64,000 bases of DNA from Thermosipho sp. (in: thermotogales) (GCA_017656345.1 JACDNZ010000009.1:1-64000); one strand, 5' to 3'; numbered from the stretch's first letter, positions 53,768-63,414 are shown. A program made the numbers and translations. Notes: generated from the letters alone by a model not told the origin.

Positions 53768-54106
53768 ATAAATTACATTGAAATTTTGATAGCAATGTTA
53801 ATCCTTGTAATTGCTGTTTCAATTGTATTTCCAACAATCGGGGCCCAAAAGATTTTTTACCAAAACACCAAACAAAAAGAACTCTTACAGCTTTATGCGG
53901 AAAACATTTTCTGGATGAATCTTTATGGTTACAGCTCCCAATTCAACGAAGTTGAAGTTATATCTTCAAGTTTTACTCAGATACCTTATATAATTGTTAA
54001 TAAATATGGAGAAAAAGAACAAAGCTTTAGAAACTTAATGAGTTTATGTTTGAAATTTAATGGTGCAATATACGACGTAAACATCGTATATGACAACCGG
54101 GAATAA
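53768..54106 (+). CDS. Leaderless type IV pilin-like protein
   Basis: 112 residues if the AUA at 53768 is the start. SD AGGAGG (53756-53761) is six bases from it, whereas the first TTG (53786) and ATG (53795) are 24 or more bases away. The encoded start, (M)NYIEILIAMLILVIAVSIV, is the conserved N-terminal helix of type IV pilins and pseudopilins, with the invariant Glu at position 5 counted from the start codon. The usual leader peptide with its Gly-Phe prepilin peptidase site is missing. The C-terminal part is a short alpha/beta domain with no known match. It sits between hisS and an ABC exporter with 9- and 20-base gaps. Confidence 0.62.
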   Translation: MNYIEILIAMLILVIAVSIVFPTIGAQKIFYQNTKQKELLQLYAENIFWMNLYGYSSQFNEVEVISSSFTQIPYIIVNKYGEKEQSFRNLMSLCLKFNGAIYDVNIVYDNRE

Positions 54107-54126
54107 TTCTTTTGGAGGTGCCCAAA

Positions 54127-54879
54127 ATGATAAAAGCAAGTAATCTTACCAAAAAATTTAAAGACTTTTTTGCAGTGGATCATATAGATATATTCGTACC
54201 CAAAGGACAAATATTTGGATTTTTAGGGCCAAATGGCGCAGGAAAAACAACAACCATTAGAATGCTTACCGGTACTTTAAAACCTACTGAAGGCGATATA
54301 GAAATTCTGGGGCTGGACTTGAAAAAAAACGAAATAGAAATTAAAAGAAGAATAGGTGTTGTTCCAGAAGAACCGAGACTTTATTCACATTTAAAAGGTT
54401 TTGAATACCTGGAATTTGTTATGGATATTTACAATACAAATAACAAAGCAACTCGTGACAGAATAGATGAACTATGCAATGCATTTGGTGTAGATTATCT
54501 TGAAAAATTAATATCCGATATGTCCCATGGCATGAAACAAAAGCTAATGCTTATAAGCGTATTGATGAGAAAACCAGAAGTAATTTTCCTGGATGAACCC
54601 ACTGTTGGGCTTGACGCAAAAAGTGCTAAGATTCTAAAAGAATTATTAAAAAAATACTCTGAAAGTGGTACGACAATTTTTCTAACCACACACATACTCG
54701 AAATAGCAGAGAAAATGTGTGACGTTATAGCTATAATAAATAGAGGAAAAATAATTGCTCAAGGAACAATGGAAGAATTGAAAAAGTTAACTGGAAGCAA
54801 AGATAAGTCTTTGGAAGATTTATTCTTAGAACTTACAGCTCAGGAAGAAGATATAAAGCATATTGTTGAATCTCTGTAA
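54127..54879 (+). CDS. ABC exporter ATPase
   Basis: 250 residues. Walker A FLGPNGAGKTTTIR, Q-loop VVPEEPRLYSHL, signature region MSHGMKQK (Ser-His instead of Ser-Gly), Walker B VIFLDEPTVGLD, H-loop TTHILEIAEKM. ABC-2-type exporter subfamily. ATG at 54127 with SD GGAGGTG. The permease follows after 14 bases. Confidence 0.93.
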   Translation: MIKASNLTKKFKDFFAVDHIDIFVPKGQIFGFLGPNGAGKTTTIRMLTGTLKPTEGDIEILGLDLKKNEIEIKRRIGVVPEEPRLYSHLKGFEYLEFVMDIYNTNNKATRDRIDELCNAFGVDYLEKLISDMSHGMKQKLMLISVLMRKPEVIFLDEPTVGLDAKSAKILKELLKKYSESGTTIFLTTHILEIAEKMCDVIAIINRGKIIAQGTMEELKKLTGSKDKSLEDLFLELTAQEEDIKHIVESL

Positions 54880-54893
54880 TTGAGGTGATTTTA

Positions 54894-56387
54894 GTGAAAG
54901 AATTCTTCACTCTTTTAAAATATGGAGTATCTAGTTTTCAACCTCAAAGATTAACATCAAAAAATAAAAAGTACAGTTTTCTTAAAAACCAGCTGATCTT
55001 ATCTTTAATCAGCTCTTTACCTCTTGGTATTCTTGTCTTTTTCTTTTCTAAAGATCTCTTCACTAAACTATATTCAATAGATCCACAAATTACAAAGCTT
55101 ATGCTTCTTTTCTGGATGACCATACTTTCACTTTTCTTTATTATTGGATTTGTTGGAATGGCTATGTATTCTCTTTCAAGAAATGATGAAATAGAGCTAC
55201 TTTTAACAATGCCAATTAAAAGAAGAACACTAACAGCATATCAGTTGTTTGTTTCTACAATCTCACAGATGTTTGTTTTATCCTTTTACTTTTTTATCTA
55301 TCTTTCATATACGTTTGTAACAAAGGAAAATATAATACTAGGACTTTTCAAAGTCTTTGTTCACTTTGGTTTTTTAATCAGTCTTTCTTCGGTAGTTGCA
55401 ATACTACTTGGTGGCAAAGCAAATAAAGGTATTGTAAGAAAAATAAACGTATTTTTGTCACTTGCTGCTATTTTCTTTTACTTCTCCATTATAAGTTTCC
55501 AAAATATCAACGTAGAACAATTCCAGGGACTTGCAAATATTTTGAACTTCTCAAGTAAACCTTATAATTTTCTTGCTTGGAGTTTTATCTCAGCCAAGAC
55601 GTTAATTTTTTCCACCGTTTCACTTATTTTTCTACTTGTGCTTTTTTCTATTCTTTCAAACAAATTAGCCTTTGAACCTGTTGAAAGAAGAGTAAAGAAA
55701 GAATATAAAATCAAAGGAAGTGGTTCACAAATAAAAGCAATTTATAGAAAAGATTTTATTGCCACAAGAAGATATGAACAATTTCTTTACTTTATTTTAT
55801 ATCCTATCGGTTTTGGCGTGTTTTTTTCTCTTATCAATGAGAATTCTCTTTTAACAATATTTACTATAATTCCGATAACTACCTTCTATGTGGCTTTTGA
55901 AACAGCGATTTTGGTTACAGCAGAAGTTTCAAATTTGGAAACAACTTTAACTTATCCCATAAAATTTTCTAATTTAATGTTTCCAAAAATCGTAATACCA
56001 ACAACTATAAACTTTTTAATCATGCTGGTTGTAATTCTGGTTTCTATTTTCAGAGCGGAAATAATTCCTATTTTGTTTTTGACCATTCCTATAACTTTTA
56101 TATTGTTTATAATGAGTTCTATAATAGGAGCTTATTTTGTCTTAAAAAATCCCCCAAAAACAGAAAATATGAGTAAAATTTTTGGCGTAGGCCAAACTTT
56201 TGCAATAGAAGGAATCACAATGGGCACTGCTTTTGGAGCTATTTTCCCATTAATTTTCTTAAGTAAACCTGATGCTAATATCAAGGTTAAAATAATTTCT
56301 ACTTTGATATCAATTACTGCTATATTACTTTCATTAACTATTTCGACGATTACGTTCAAAAAACTCAAAAAACTTTTAATACCGTAA
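54894..56387 (+). CDS. ABC exporter membrane protein
   Basis: About 497 residues. Ten or more hydrophobic helices in two blocks (about 30-260 and 300-497) separated by a basic linker (ERRVKKEYKIKGSG), the layout of large ABC-2 permeases. SRNDEIELLLTMPIKRRTLTAYQLF after the second helix is characteristic. Substrate unknown. GTG at 54894 has SD GAGGTGA; the GTG at 54885 is inside it. Its 3' end overlaps the convergent recQ-type gene by 23 bases. Confidence 0.85.
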   Translation: MKEFFTLLKYGVSSFQPQRLTSKNKKYSFLKNQLILSLISSLPLGILVFFFSKDLFTKLYSIDPQITKLMLLFWMTILSLFFIIGFVGMAMYSLSRNDEIELLLTMPIKRRTLTAYQLFVSTISQMFVLSFYFFIYLSYTFVTKENIILGLFKVFVHFGFLISLSSVVAILLGGKANKGIVRKINVFLSLAAIFFYFSIISFQNINVEQFQGLANILNFSSKPYNFLAWSFISAKTLIFSTVSLIFLLVLFSILSNKLAFEPVERRVKKEYKIKGSGSQIKAIYRKDFIATRRYEQFLYFILYPIGFGVFFSLINENSLLTIFTIIPITTFYVAFETAILVTAEVSNLETTLTYPIKFSNLMFPKIVIPTTINFLIMLVVILVSIFRAEIIPILFLTIPITFILFIMSSIIGAYFVLKNPPKTENMSKIFGVGQTFAIEGITMGTAFGAIFPLIFLSKPDANIKVKIISTLISITAILLSLTISTITFKKLKKLLIP

Positions 56388-59300
56388 CTTTTGCTTTTTT
56401 GAACTTTTTCGCTAACAACTTTCTTTTATCAACTTCATAACCCAAAGTTTTTGCATATTCAATGTAATTTTTCAGCGCTTTGTTTCTAAAGTGCTCCTCG
56501 GAATTTATATAAAATTTCTTAAAGTGATTCAAAGATTTTACAAATTCCTTCTTTTTTAACTCAACAAAAGCTTTTAAGATATGAAGATAAATATTATCTG
56601 GATAGTTTTCAAATAACCTTTCTAAATTAACATCCAATCTCATAATTTCTTCCATTTCATTTTCACTTTTTAATTTTTCAATTAATTCAAATAATTTTAA
56701 TTCATTGAATTTGTATATAATTTCTAGAATTTCTTTTGTGTAAATAGATTCATTGAAATAGTTTAAAATAAATCTCTTAACCTCTGCATTAGTTTTTGCG
56801 TTCCTTGCAAGTTCCACCATATTGAGTAAAGCTTTTCGCCTTTGTTTTTCCGTTTTTTCATATATATATTCGATCAAAAAGGTTATAGCTTCTTCAATTC
56901 CCATCTTTTCACTAATTTTCAAATAATCTCCTTTTTCCAAAATAAAAATTTTCAAATTTTTAATTATCTCTTCTCTTGATTTCTTTGAAACTTTTATCTC
57001 ATAAAGCTTATCCTTTCCAATATAATCCACAGTATAATCATCTACTATTCCCAAAAGATGCAATCTATAAATAATTCTCTCAATTCTCTTGTTTCTAGAT
57101 TTTATCTGAATAAATTTATATTCCCCTTCTTTCAAAGTGGAAATATGTCCTCTGATTTTTCTATAAAAGTCAATTGTCTCATTTATTTCGTATTTCAACC
57201 CCTTATACGAACTAAAATGAAAACTTAACTGTGTAAAAACATCATCGTGTATGTAATCATAATTTTCAAACAATTTCCTCGCTATTTCATTTGGAGTATT
57301 TGGATTAAGAATAATATCAGAAATTCGAGGATTTTCTTCCGAAAAAATAAGATAACAATACGAGTTCTTCCTATCCCTTCCTGCTCTACCAGCTTCCTGA
57401 TAAAAAGCTTCAATAGAAGAGGGTAAGTTGTAATGAATTATATATCTTATATTTGATTTATCTATTCCCATCCCAAAAGCTTTTGTTGCTACAAGAAGAG
57501 GAACTTCTTCGGATAAAAATTTATGTTGGACTTCTCTTTTGTAAGCTTCATAATCTTTTATTTTCAGGGCAGAAGGTTTTTTTCCAGAATATACATTTGA
57601 TCTAAGATTCAAGCTACTCAAAATTTTGTGTATCTCTAAAATTCCTTTTTTACCTTCTACTACGCTCGTAAAGATGATACCAACATATTTATCTAATACA
57701 TTATCTCCTAACTTTTCTGGAAGTTTTTTATTAATAATCTCTTTTAGTGCTTTCTCTTTTTCTTTCGTTTTAATAACTTCAAAATACAATTCTTTTCTAT
57801 CAAATGTTTCTGGAAGATAAACTGTTCCCTTGTCTTTTATCGATAATATTCTCATAATATCATTTAAAATAGCATACGAAGCTGTACCAGTAAGTGCTGC
57901 TATTGAAACTTTATCGCTTTTTAAAATCTTTCTAATGTTTTTTGAGACATTTAAATAAGATGGTCTAAAATCATGGCCCCATTCTGAAATACAATGTGCC
58001 TCATCAAACACAATAATCGGTATTTTTAACTCCATTTCTTTCAAAAGTTTTCTAAATTCCCTTATTTGTAATCGTTCAGGAGAAACAAATATGAGTTTTA
58101 ATTTTCCACTTTTTAAGTTATCCATTATTATATTCTTTTCTTCTCTGCTTTGTTCACTGTTTATATAAGCACAAGAAGTTATACCGTATTCTTTTAATTT
58201 TTTTACCTGATCAACCATTAATGATTTTATCGGATCAATCACTATTACAACCCCGGGTTGTAGCAGTGAAGAAATCTGATATGTAAGAGATTTACCGCTT
58301 CCAGTTGGAAGGAGGCCTACAAAATTTTCTAGATTCAACATTCTCGTTATAATTTCAAATTGACCATCTCTAAAATTTTCTTTTTTAAAAACATTTTTGA
58401 GTATAAATTCCATAGCACTTTTTTTATTCTCATCAAGCTCATATCTTTGAACTTCAAAGTCATAAAATTGCTTAATTTTCACTGGAATTTCATAATACAA
58501 CGGAAATACAAATATTAAATTTTTTTGATCAGTTATTGTGTACTTTTTCTTTTTGTTACTTAATCCAATATCAACAAATAAATCAAACTCTTCATTGCTT
58601 CTTATTTCGCTTAAATGTTTATATTTTACTTCAATATAATCACTTTTTTCAATCTCTTTTATCTCATCTTCTCTAATTATTGTTAAACGTATTTTTGGAA
58701 ATTTAAAATTAAAAAGCTTGGAAAGATTATTCATATAAATATAAAAATCTTCTACTGCTATTTTCGAGAAAGAGGTATCCTCCTCTAAAACAGCTATATT
58801 CCAAACTTTCTTTTCTTTCAGAATTCCTTCAACTATGGCAAAAACCAGGGTTTTATGGAGCCAAGAAGATAAAATAGAAGCAGCAAAGATGTTATTAGCT
58901 GAAACCAGTAAATTTTTTAATTCAGATATATACCTGCTAATATAAGGATTTAGTGAATATTTTCTCTCGAGTTGCTTTTCAAAATATAAAGAGGAATAAG
59001 TAGGAATACCTCTTTGAAGAATATTATTGTAAATTTTTGCAGCCAGAATAAGAGGAGTGTCTTTTTTCGGTGGAGCAACATAGATTTCGTTAATTTTAAA
59101 TTTTGTAAACTTAGAAAAGAAATTAAATTCTTGTTCACTTAGTATACTTTCAAAAAAGGCAGGATAAAACAGACAACTATAAACTGTCTTATCAAACTCA
59201 ATTTTTTCTTTCTCAACGGTCTTTGCAAGAAAAACACCTATAACATCTTTTGCACCATACGCTTTTAAAGTATTGGCAATCTTTAAAAAGGATTTACCCG

Positions 59301-59814
59301 AGGTCAAAATATCGTCAAATAAAATAATTATTTTATCTTTTATTTTTTTTGAATTAATCTCCAGATATTCCAAAATATCTTCAACATTTCCAGATAAATG
59401 TTTCGGTAGTCTGTTTTTTTTATTTTTTATATAGCTGAAACCATTTTTAATTAAAAGATTCTTTGAAACAATTTTCGAAAATTTTTTAAACCTTAACTTC
59501 GTAGCTCTTTTAGTTGAAGCCGGGATAACACAAAAAACTGTTTCAGGATCTTCTTTTATTTTAACCAATAATCTTGATATTATATTTGCAAAGTTTTCAA
59601 TAACTTCCTTTTCCCCGTCTTTAAACTTGTAAATAATTTGTCGTAATAGTCTTTCATCCTTCTCTAAAATTTCATCGGGAAATTCACCCAAAGGATAATA
59701 TTTTGATAAGATATACACATCATATCTTCCAATTTTCTCTACTATTTTAAAGTCTCTAAAACTATTTAGAATTGTATCCTCCTGTTTTAAAATCTCATAT
59801 GTTTGTTTTTGCAT
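56365..59814 (-). CDS. Phosphoribosyltransferase-RecQ helicase fusion
   Basis: 1149 residues. Residues about 90-200 form a type I phosphoribosyltransferase (ComF-like) fold with the PRPP motif IIILFDDILTSGKS (163-174). Residues about 250-470 are an unrecognised alpha/beta region. The RecQ helicase core follows: FRDGQFEII (481-489), Walker A LPTGSGKS (502-509), DEAH (604-607), ALTGTAS (640-646), and motif VI YQEAGRAGRDR (805-815). The zinc-binding four-cysteine RQC cluster of classical RecQ is absent and the C-terminal 300 residues are lysine-rich helical sequence. ATG with SD GGGAG at seven bases. Likely a DNA helicase whose activity is tied to nucleotide or PRPP binding; role unknown. Confidence 0.85.
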   Translation of the reverse strand: MQKQTYEILKQEDTILNSFRDFKIVEKIGRYDVYILSKYYPLGEFPDEILEKDERLLRQIIYKFKDGEKEVIENFANIISRLLVKIKEDPETVFCVIPASTKRATKLRFKKFSKIVSKNLLIKNGFSYIKNKKNRLPKHLSGNVEDILEYLEINSKKIKDKIIILFDDILTSGKSFLKIANTLKAYGAKDVIGVFLAKTVEKEKIEFDKTVYSCLFYPAFFESILSEQEFNFFSKFTKFKINEIYVAPPKKDTPLILAAKIYNNILQRGIPTYSSLYFEKQLERKYSLNPYISRYISELKNLLVSANNIFAASILSSWLHKTLVFAIVEGILKEKKVWNIAVLEEDTSFSKIAVEDFYIYMNNLSKLFNFKFPKIRLTIIREDEIKEIEKSDYIEVKYKHLSEIRSNEEFDLFVDIGLSNKKKKYTITDQKNLIFVFPLYYEIPVKIKQFYDFEVQRYELDENKKSAMEFILKNVFKKENFRDGQFEIITRMLNLENFVGLLPTGSGKSLTYQISSLLQPGVVIVIDPIKSLMVDQVKKLKEYGITSCAYINSEQSREEKNIIMDNLKSGKLKLIFVSPERLQIREFRKLLKEMELKIPIIVFDEAHCISEWGHDFRPSYLNVSKNIRKILKSDKVSIAALTGTASYAILNDIMRILSIKDKGTVYLPETFDRKELYFEVIKTKEKEKALKEIINKKLPEKLGDNVLDKYVGIIFTSVVEGKKGILEIHKILSSLNLRSNVYSGKKPSALKIKDYEAYKREVQHKFLSEEVPLLVATKAFGMGIDKSNIRYIIHYNLPSSIEAFYQEAGRAGRDRKNSYCYLIFSEENPRISDIILNPNTPNEIARKLFENYDYIHDDVFTQLSFHFSSYKGLKYEINETIDFYRKIRGHISTLKEGEYKFIQIKSRNKRIERIIYRLHLLGIVDDYTVDYIGKDKLYEIKVSKKSREEIIKNLKIFILEKGDYLKISEKMGIEEAITFLIEYIYEKTEKQRRKALLNMVELARNAKTNAEVKRFILNYFNESIYTKEILEIIYKFNELKLFELIEKLKSENEMEEIMRLDVNLERLFENYPDNIYLHILKAFVELKKKEFVKSLNHFKKFYINSEEHFRNKALKNYIEYAKTLGYEVDKRKLLAKKFKKAKVTVLKVF

Positions 59815-59849
59815 CTCCTGACTCCCATCTCATTAAAAATATAAACTCA

Positions 59850-60842
59850 CTACTTTTTGTTATTATGATTTTTTTCCTTATTTTTATACATTCTCATATC
59901 CGAAATATGTAGAATTTCTCTTAAATTATCTGATTCATCTGGATATATTGCATATCCACAGGAAATTCCTATTTTAATCCTTCGCTCATCTAAAAAAATA
60001 TCACGTTCTGATATAAACTGATTAATCCTCTCTATAATTTTCCAGGCGCTATTTACATCATTAGTTACAACTACAAATTCGTCTCCGCCATATCTAATAA
60101 CTTCATCAGTTGATTTCACAATATTCCTAAGCCTTTTTCCAACAATTTTTAAAACGTTATCTCCAAAAGCATGACCACACTTATCATTTATTTTTTTGAA
60201 ACCATCTAAATCACAAAAAATCAAAACCAGTTTTTCATTCTTTTTTGAATCTTCTATCAGTTTTTCTAAGTAATATCTGTTTTTTAAACCAGTTAATGGA
60301 TCTATATATTTTTGCTCAGAAAGTTCTTTTATATCTAAAAATTTAATTGCATACTTTGCAAAATTTCTTTGAAAATGATCCAAGAATTTTTCATCTTTTG
60401 ACGTCAATTTTTTAGGGGTATAATAATCCAAATTCAAGATACTATATGCTTCACTATCTCTAAAAATAAGCGGTATACCTATCCAAGAATGTACAATTTC
60501 TTCTCTCGTAATCCAGATAGACTTCTTTTCAAGATTTTTTATATATTTCCATCTTCCAGAATTTAATACCTGCATATACAGAAAAATTTCTTTATCAGAC
60601 ATTTTTTCTGCTATTTTTTTCAGATCTAAATTTCTATAACCCTTTGAAAAGGCCACAAAATGTGGCTTGTTTTTTATTAAATTGATTACCGACCACCCAT
60701 CAAAATTCAAATAAAATCTTAACCTCTCAGCTAACCTTTCAAAAAACTCGGAAATATTACCCTTTCTTAAAACTTCTATAGCAGTTTCCAAAACAATCTT
60801 ACTAGTTAATAAATCACAATATTCCTCAACTTTCAATTTCAA
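59850..60842 (-). CDS. GAF-GGDEF diguanylate cyclase
   Basis: 330 residues, no membrane segment. An N-terminal GAF-like sensor (about 20-170), then DPLTGLKNRYYLE and an intact RYGGDEFVVV loop, predicting c-di-GMP synthesis. The inhibitory site reads KSTD instead of RxxD, so feedback may be weak. TTG start with SD GGAGG at six bases, overlapping the radical SAM gene by 17 bases. Last gene of the sigma-factor operon. Confidence 0.9.
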   Translation of the reverse strand: MKLKVEEYCDLLTSKIVLETAIEVLRKGNISEFFERLAERLRFYLNFDGWSVINLIKNKPHFVAFSKGYRNLDLKKIAEKMSDKEIFLYMQVLNSGRWKYIKNLEKKSIWITREEIVHSWIGIPLIFRDSEAYSILNLDYYTPKKLTSKDEKFLDHFQRNFAKYAIKFLDIKELSEQKYIDPLTGLKNRYYLEKLIEDSKKNEKLVLIFCDLDGFKKINDKCGHAFGDNVLKIVGKRLRNIVKSTDEVIRYGGDEFVVVTNDVNSAWKIIERINQFISERDIFLDERRIKIGISCGYAIYPDESDNLREILHISDMRMYKNKEKNHNNKK

Positions 60843-62385
60843 AATTTGCCTCCTGAATAAAATCCCTTACAAATAAATCCTGACTCTTTTCTTTAATCTT
60901 TGCAGCTCTCTTTTTCCCTATCCCCGGTATCATACTAAGCTCATTAATAGAAAGTTCATTAACTTTCAAATCATACGGTATACCAGTCACAGATCTCATT
61001 CCATGATCTACAATAATTATATCACTTTTCTTATTAAACCTTCCGATTACACCAATAAGTATAGGATATGTTCCAAGTGGCCTTCCAAAAGTTATTTTTC
61101 CTTCTTTAAATTCTGGAATAACGTTTTTAATAACAGCACCTTTTTGAAAAACTTTTTTTATCATTTCAGTATCAATGTTTTTTCTAATTAAATACTTATA
61201 ATGTTTAAAAAGTGAATGATTATATTTAATTCTGTGATTTTGAGCATAATACCACAAAGGAGTATTTGGAACAATCAATAACTGTCTTAAGTTAATACGT
61301 CTCAACAATAATCCTTCTTCTAGATACTGCCTCAACTTTGAATATAAAATTTCATATGATTTTTTGGTTTCACCCGGTAAACCAAAAATGAAATTTAAAC
61401 CTGGTAATAACTTCGGAACTCCGTCGATTCTAATTTTTCCAATCTCATTTACAAGTTTTATTGCAAAATCAATATCACTGACATTCCCCTGTATATTATT
61501 CTTTTTTCTTACAATTTCATCAAAAGACTCAACACCAAATGATAAAATATCCCCAGGTGTGTTATTTTTTACAATAATCTCCAACGCCTTTGCACTCTTT
61601 GGATAATTTTGTGAAATAAATGCAGGATTTGCGTTATCAGTATGTAAAACTTCTAAACCATGTGCAACTTCTCTTATTCCTGTATACAATTCCTCAATAA
61701 GCTGTAAATTAATTTCGTTTTTATTTTTATCATAACCATATGCAAGGATATTAGCGCTTCTCCCAAGTCTAAAAGCTTTAACACCATTTTTATACAACTC
61801 TTCTATTTCATCTATGATATCTTTAACTGGTCTTGAAATAAATCCAGAATGTAATACTGGTTCACTACAGAATGTACAATATGTTCTTCTTTCACATCCT
61901 AACGAAACTTCTATCTCGCAAATTACTTCTGGATATCTTGGATGTTTTTTTACAATTTTTGCACCTTCTATTGATATTCTTCTTATTATTTCGTAATCTC
62001 TTTTTTCAAAAGCATAATGTACAAAATCTTCAGCAATATCATCTGCTCCAGCATTTTCTACAAGTTTTGCTGCTGCACCCGTTAAAATTCTAAACGGTTT
62101 TTTATTCAATTCAAATATTTTTCTGATTTCCGATTCTTTTATAGGAGTTCCTCCAACGTACTTACCAGGTACTGTGACTCCAGAAAGAATTATAAGCACA
62201 TCATAATTATTAAACATTCCCCATAGATCTTTTTTTCTAATTTCATCAATTGTTGTATAGTCCACATCGAAATTCTTATAAAATAAAGTACCCGCTATAT
62301 AGCGGGCATATGTACTAATATATGGTGGAACACCTAAAACAGCTGGTTCATCTACATACCCATCAATTATTACTGCTGATTTCAT
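60826..62385 (-). CDS. Radical SAM protein with CX5CX2C motif and HhH C-terminus
   Basis: 519 residues. The cluster motif is GCERRTYCTFCSEP, with five instead of three residues between the first two cysteines. An N-terminal alpha/beta domain (DVLIILSGVTVPGKYVGG), VKAFRLGRSANILAYG, SFGVESFDEIVRKKN and LNFIFGLPGE belong to the radical SAM barrel; SMIPGIGKKRAAKIKEKS near residue 490 is a helix-hairpin-helix motif. The overall layout is that of a family I recall mainly from archaea. Nucleic acid or nucleotide modification is plausible but unproven. Overlaps the upstream gene by 23 bases. Confidence 0.85.
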   Translation of the reverse strand: MKSAVIIDGYVDEPAVLGVPPYISTYARYIAGTLFYKNFDVDYTTIDEIRKKDLWGMFNNYDVLIILSGVTVPGKYVGGTPIKESEIRKIFELNKKPFRILTGAAAKLVENAGADDIAEDFVHYAFEKRDYEIIRRISIEGAKIVKKHPRYPEVICEIEVSLGCERRTYCTFCSEPVLHSGFISRPVKDIIDEIEELYKNGVKAFRLGRSANILAYGYDKNKNEINLQLIEELYTGIREVAHGLEVLHTDNANPAFISQNYPKSAKALEIIVKNNTPGDILSFGVESFDEIVRKKNNIQGNVSDIDFAIKLVNEIGKIRIDGVPKLLPGLNFIFGLPGETKKSYEILYSKLRQYLEEGLLLRRINLRQLLIVPNTPLWYYAQNHRIKYNHSLFKHYKYLIRKNIDTEMIKKVFQKGAVIKNVIPEFKEGKITFGRPLGTYPILIGVIGRFNKKSDIIIVDHGMRSVTGIPYDLKVNELSINELSMIPGIGKKRAAKIKEKSQDLFVRDFIQEANFEIES

Positions 62386-63082
62386 TTTCTATTTCCTTTC
62401 TTGTCTCTTCTGATGCTTCAAGAATAGAAATATAAAAATTATCTACTTTAAATTTCCCTTTCTTATCCGAAATTTCTAAAAGTACCCCTTCACCATTTTT
62501 ATCCACGGCATATACTTTTAAAGCATCATCTACATACTCTACGTTAAACCATAAAAATAGGTTCAATATATCGTATATTTTCTCCGGAACATCACTTTCA
62601 TCAATAAGTTCAAAATTCGAAAGTACTTCATCAAAAGTATAAGTAGTTGGGATGTATATATATTGCATCTCAGTTACCACATTTTCAAACTTTCGAATTA
62701 TTTTTCTTAACATTCCATCTATTTTTATTGCCTTAATAGTGAAAACATCCTCAGATATAGTTATTTCACCATCAAAATCCTGTGAAATTTTGTGAAATTC
62801 TGCGTAATCATTAAAAATATCTTCAAGATCTTTGATAGGAGGACAAAGTTTGAGCTTTTCAGAAGTACCCATATAATATTTTTCACCTAATTTCACCCAG
62901 ATAATTTTCTTTGGACTTTTGACAAACACAATTTTATTACCGTCTTTGTAAAACACTTCTTCATATCTTGTAAATTGGATGTCTTTACTATATTCAATTA
63001 CAAAACGAAATGCATGATAACTAAAAGAAAATATATAAATTGAAGCAAATATTATCAAAAGTACTGAAAAAAACTTTTTCAC
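62363..63082 (-). CDS. Secreted protein of sigma-factor operon
   Basis: 239 residues, unrecognised. A signal peptide or single N-terminal anchor (KKFFSVLLIIFASIYIFSF), then a beta-rich acidic domain (EEVFYKDGNKIVFVKS, YIYIPTTYTFDEVLSNFEL). The size and position beside sigma and anti-sigma genes recall RseB/LolA-like periplasmic regulators, an inference only. GTG start with SD GAGGTGG. Eleven bases follow the anti-sigma stop. Confidence 0.6.
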   Translation of the reverse strand: MKKFFSVLLIIFASIYIFSFSYHAFRFVIEYSKDIQFTRYEEVFYKDGNKIVFVKSPKKIIWVKLGEKYYMGTSEKLKLCPPIKDLEDIFNDYAEFHKISQDFDGEITISEDVFTIKAIKIDGMLRKIIRKFENVVTEMQYIYIPTTYTFDEVLSNFELIDESDVPEKIYDILNLFLWFNVEYVDDALKVYAVDKNGEGVLLEISDKKGKFKVDNFYISILEASEETRKEIENEISSNN

Positions 63083-63093
63083 TTTTCCACCTC

Positions 63094-63414
63094 TCAGAAG
63101 CCATCACTAACCAAACTTATATTAATAATTGGCTCATATTTTTCAGGAACCTGTTGAATGTTTTCATACAAAGAATATAACGGTCTTTGATTCACATTGG
63201 TAGGTGTGTTACTACCCAAACTATTAAAAAGCAACAATACAGTAAATATCCCAATAGCTCCTGCAACAACAGCTATTCCTGTAATATTAAATCTTTTCTT
63301 TCTTTTTATCTGCTCAACAATTTTCTCTTCAAGCAAACTTCCTGGAATATAGCAAGTTCTTTTTTCAACAATTTTGATAAACCTTGCGTAAATTTCATCA
63401 TTTACATCTTTCAT
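63094..63414 (-). CDS. Probable membrane anti-sigma factor
   Basis: 106 residues. About 40 cytoplasmic residues, a positively charged stop (KRKKR), one membrane helix (GIAVVAGAIGIFTVLLLF), and a 40-residue extracytoplasmic tail. No zinc-binding HxxxCxxC motif. The assignment depends on its ATGA overlap with the ECF sigma gene, the standard arrangement for co-transcribed anti-sigma factors. SD GGAGGAAGG. Confidence 0.6.
   Translation of the reverse strand: MKDVNDEIYARFIKIVEKRTCYIPGSLLEEKIVEQIKRKKRFNITGIAVVAGAIGIFTVLLLFNSLGSNTPTNVNQRPLYSLYENIQQVPEKYEPIINISLVSDGF

Noticed and set aside
54495-54534. SHGMK signature as evidence for a dead ABC ATPase
   Set aside because: The Walker A, Walker B, Q-loop and H-loop are intact, and a Ser-His variant of the signature is tolerated in exporter ATPases.
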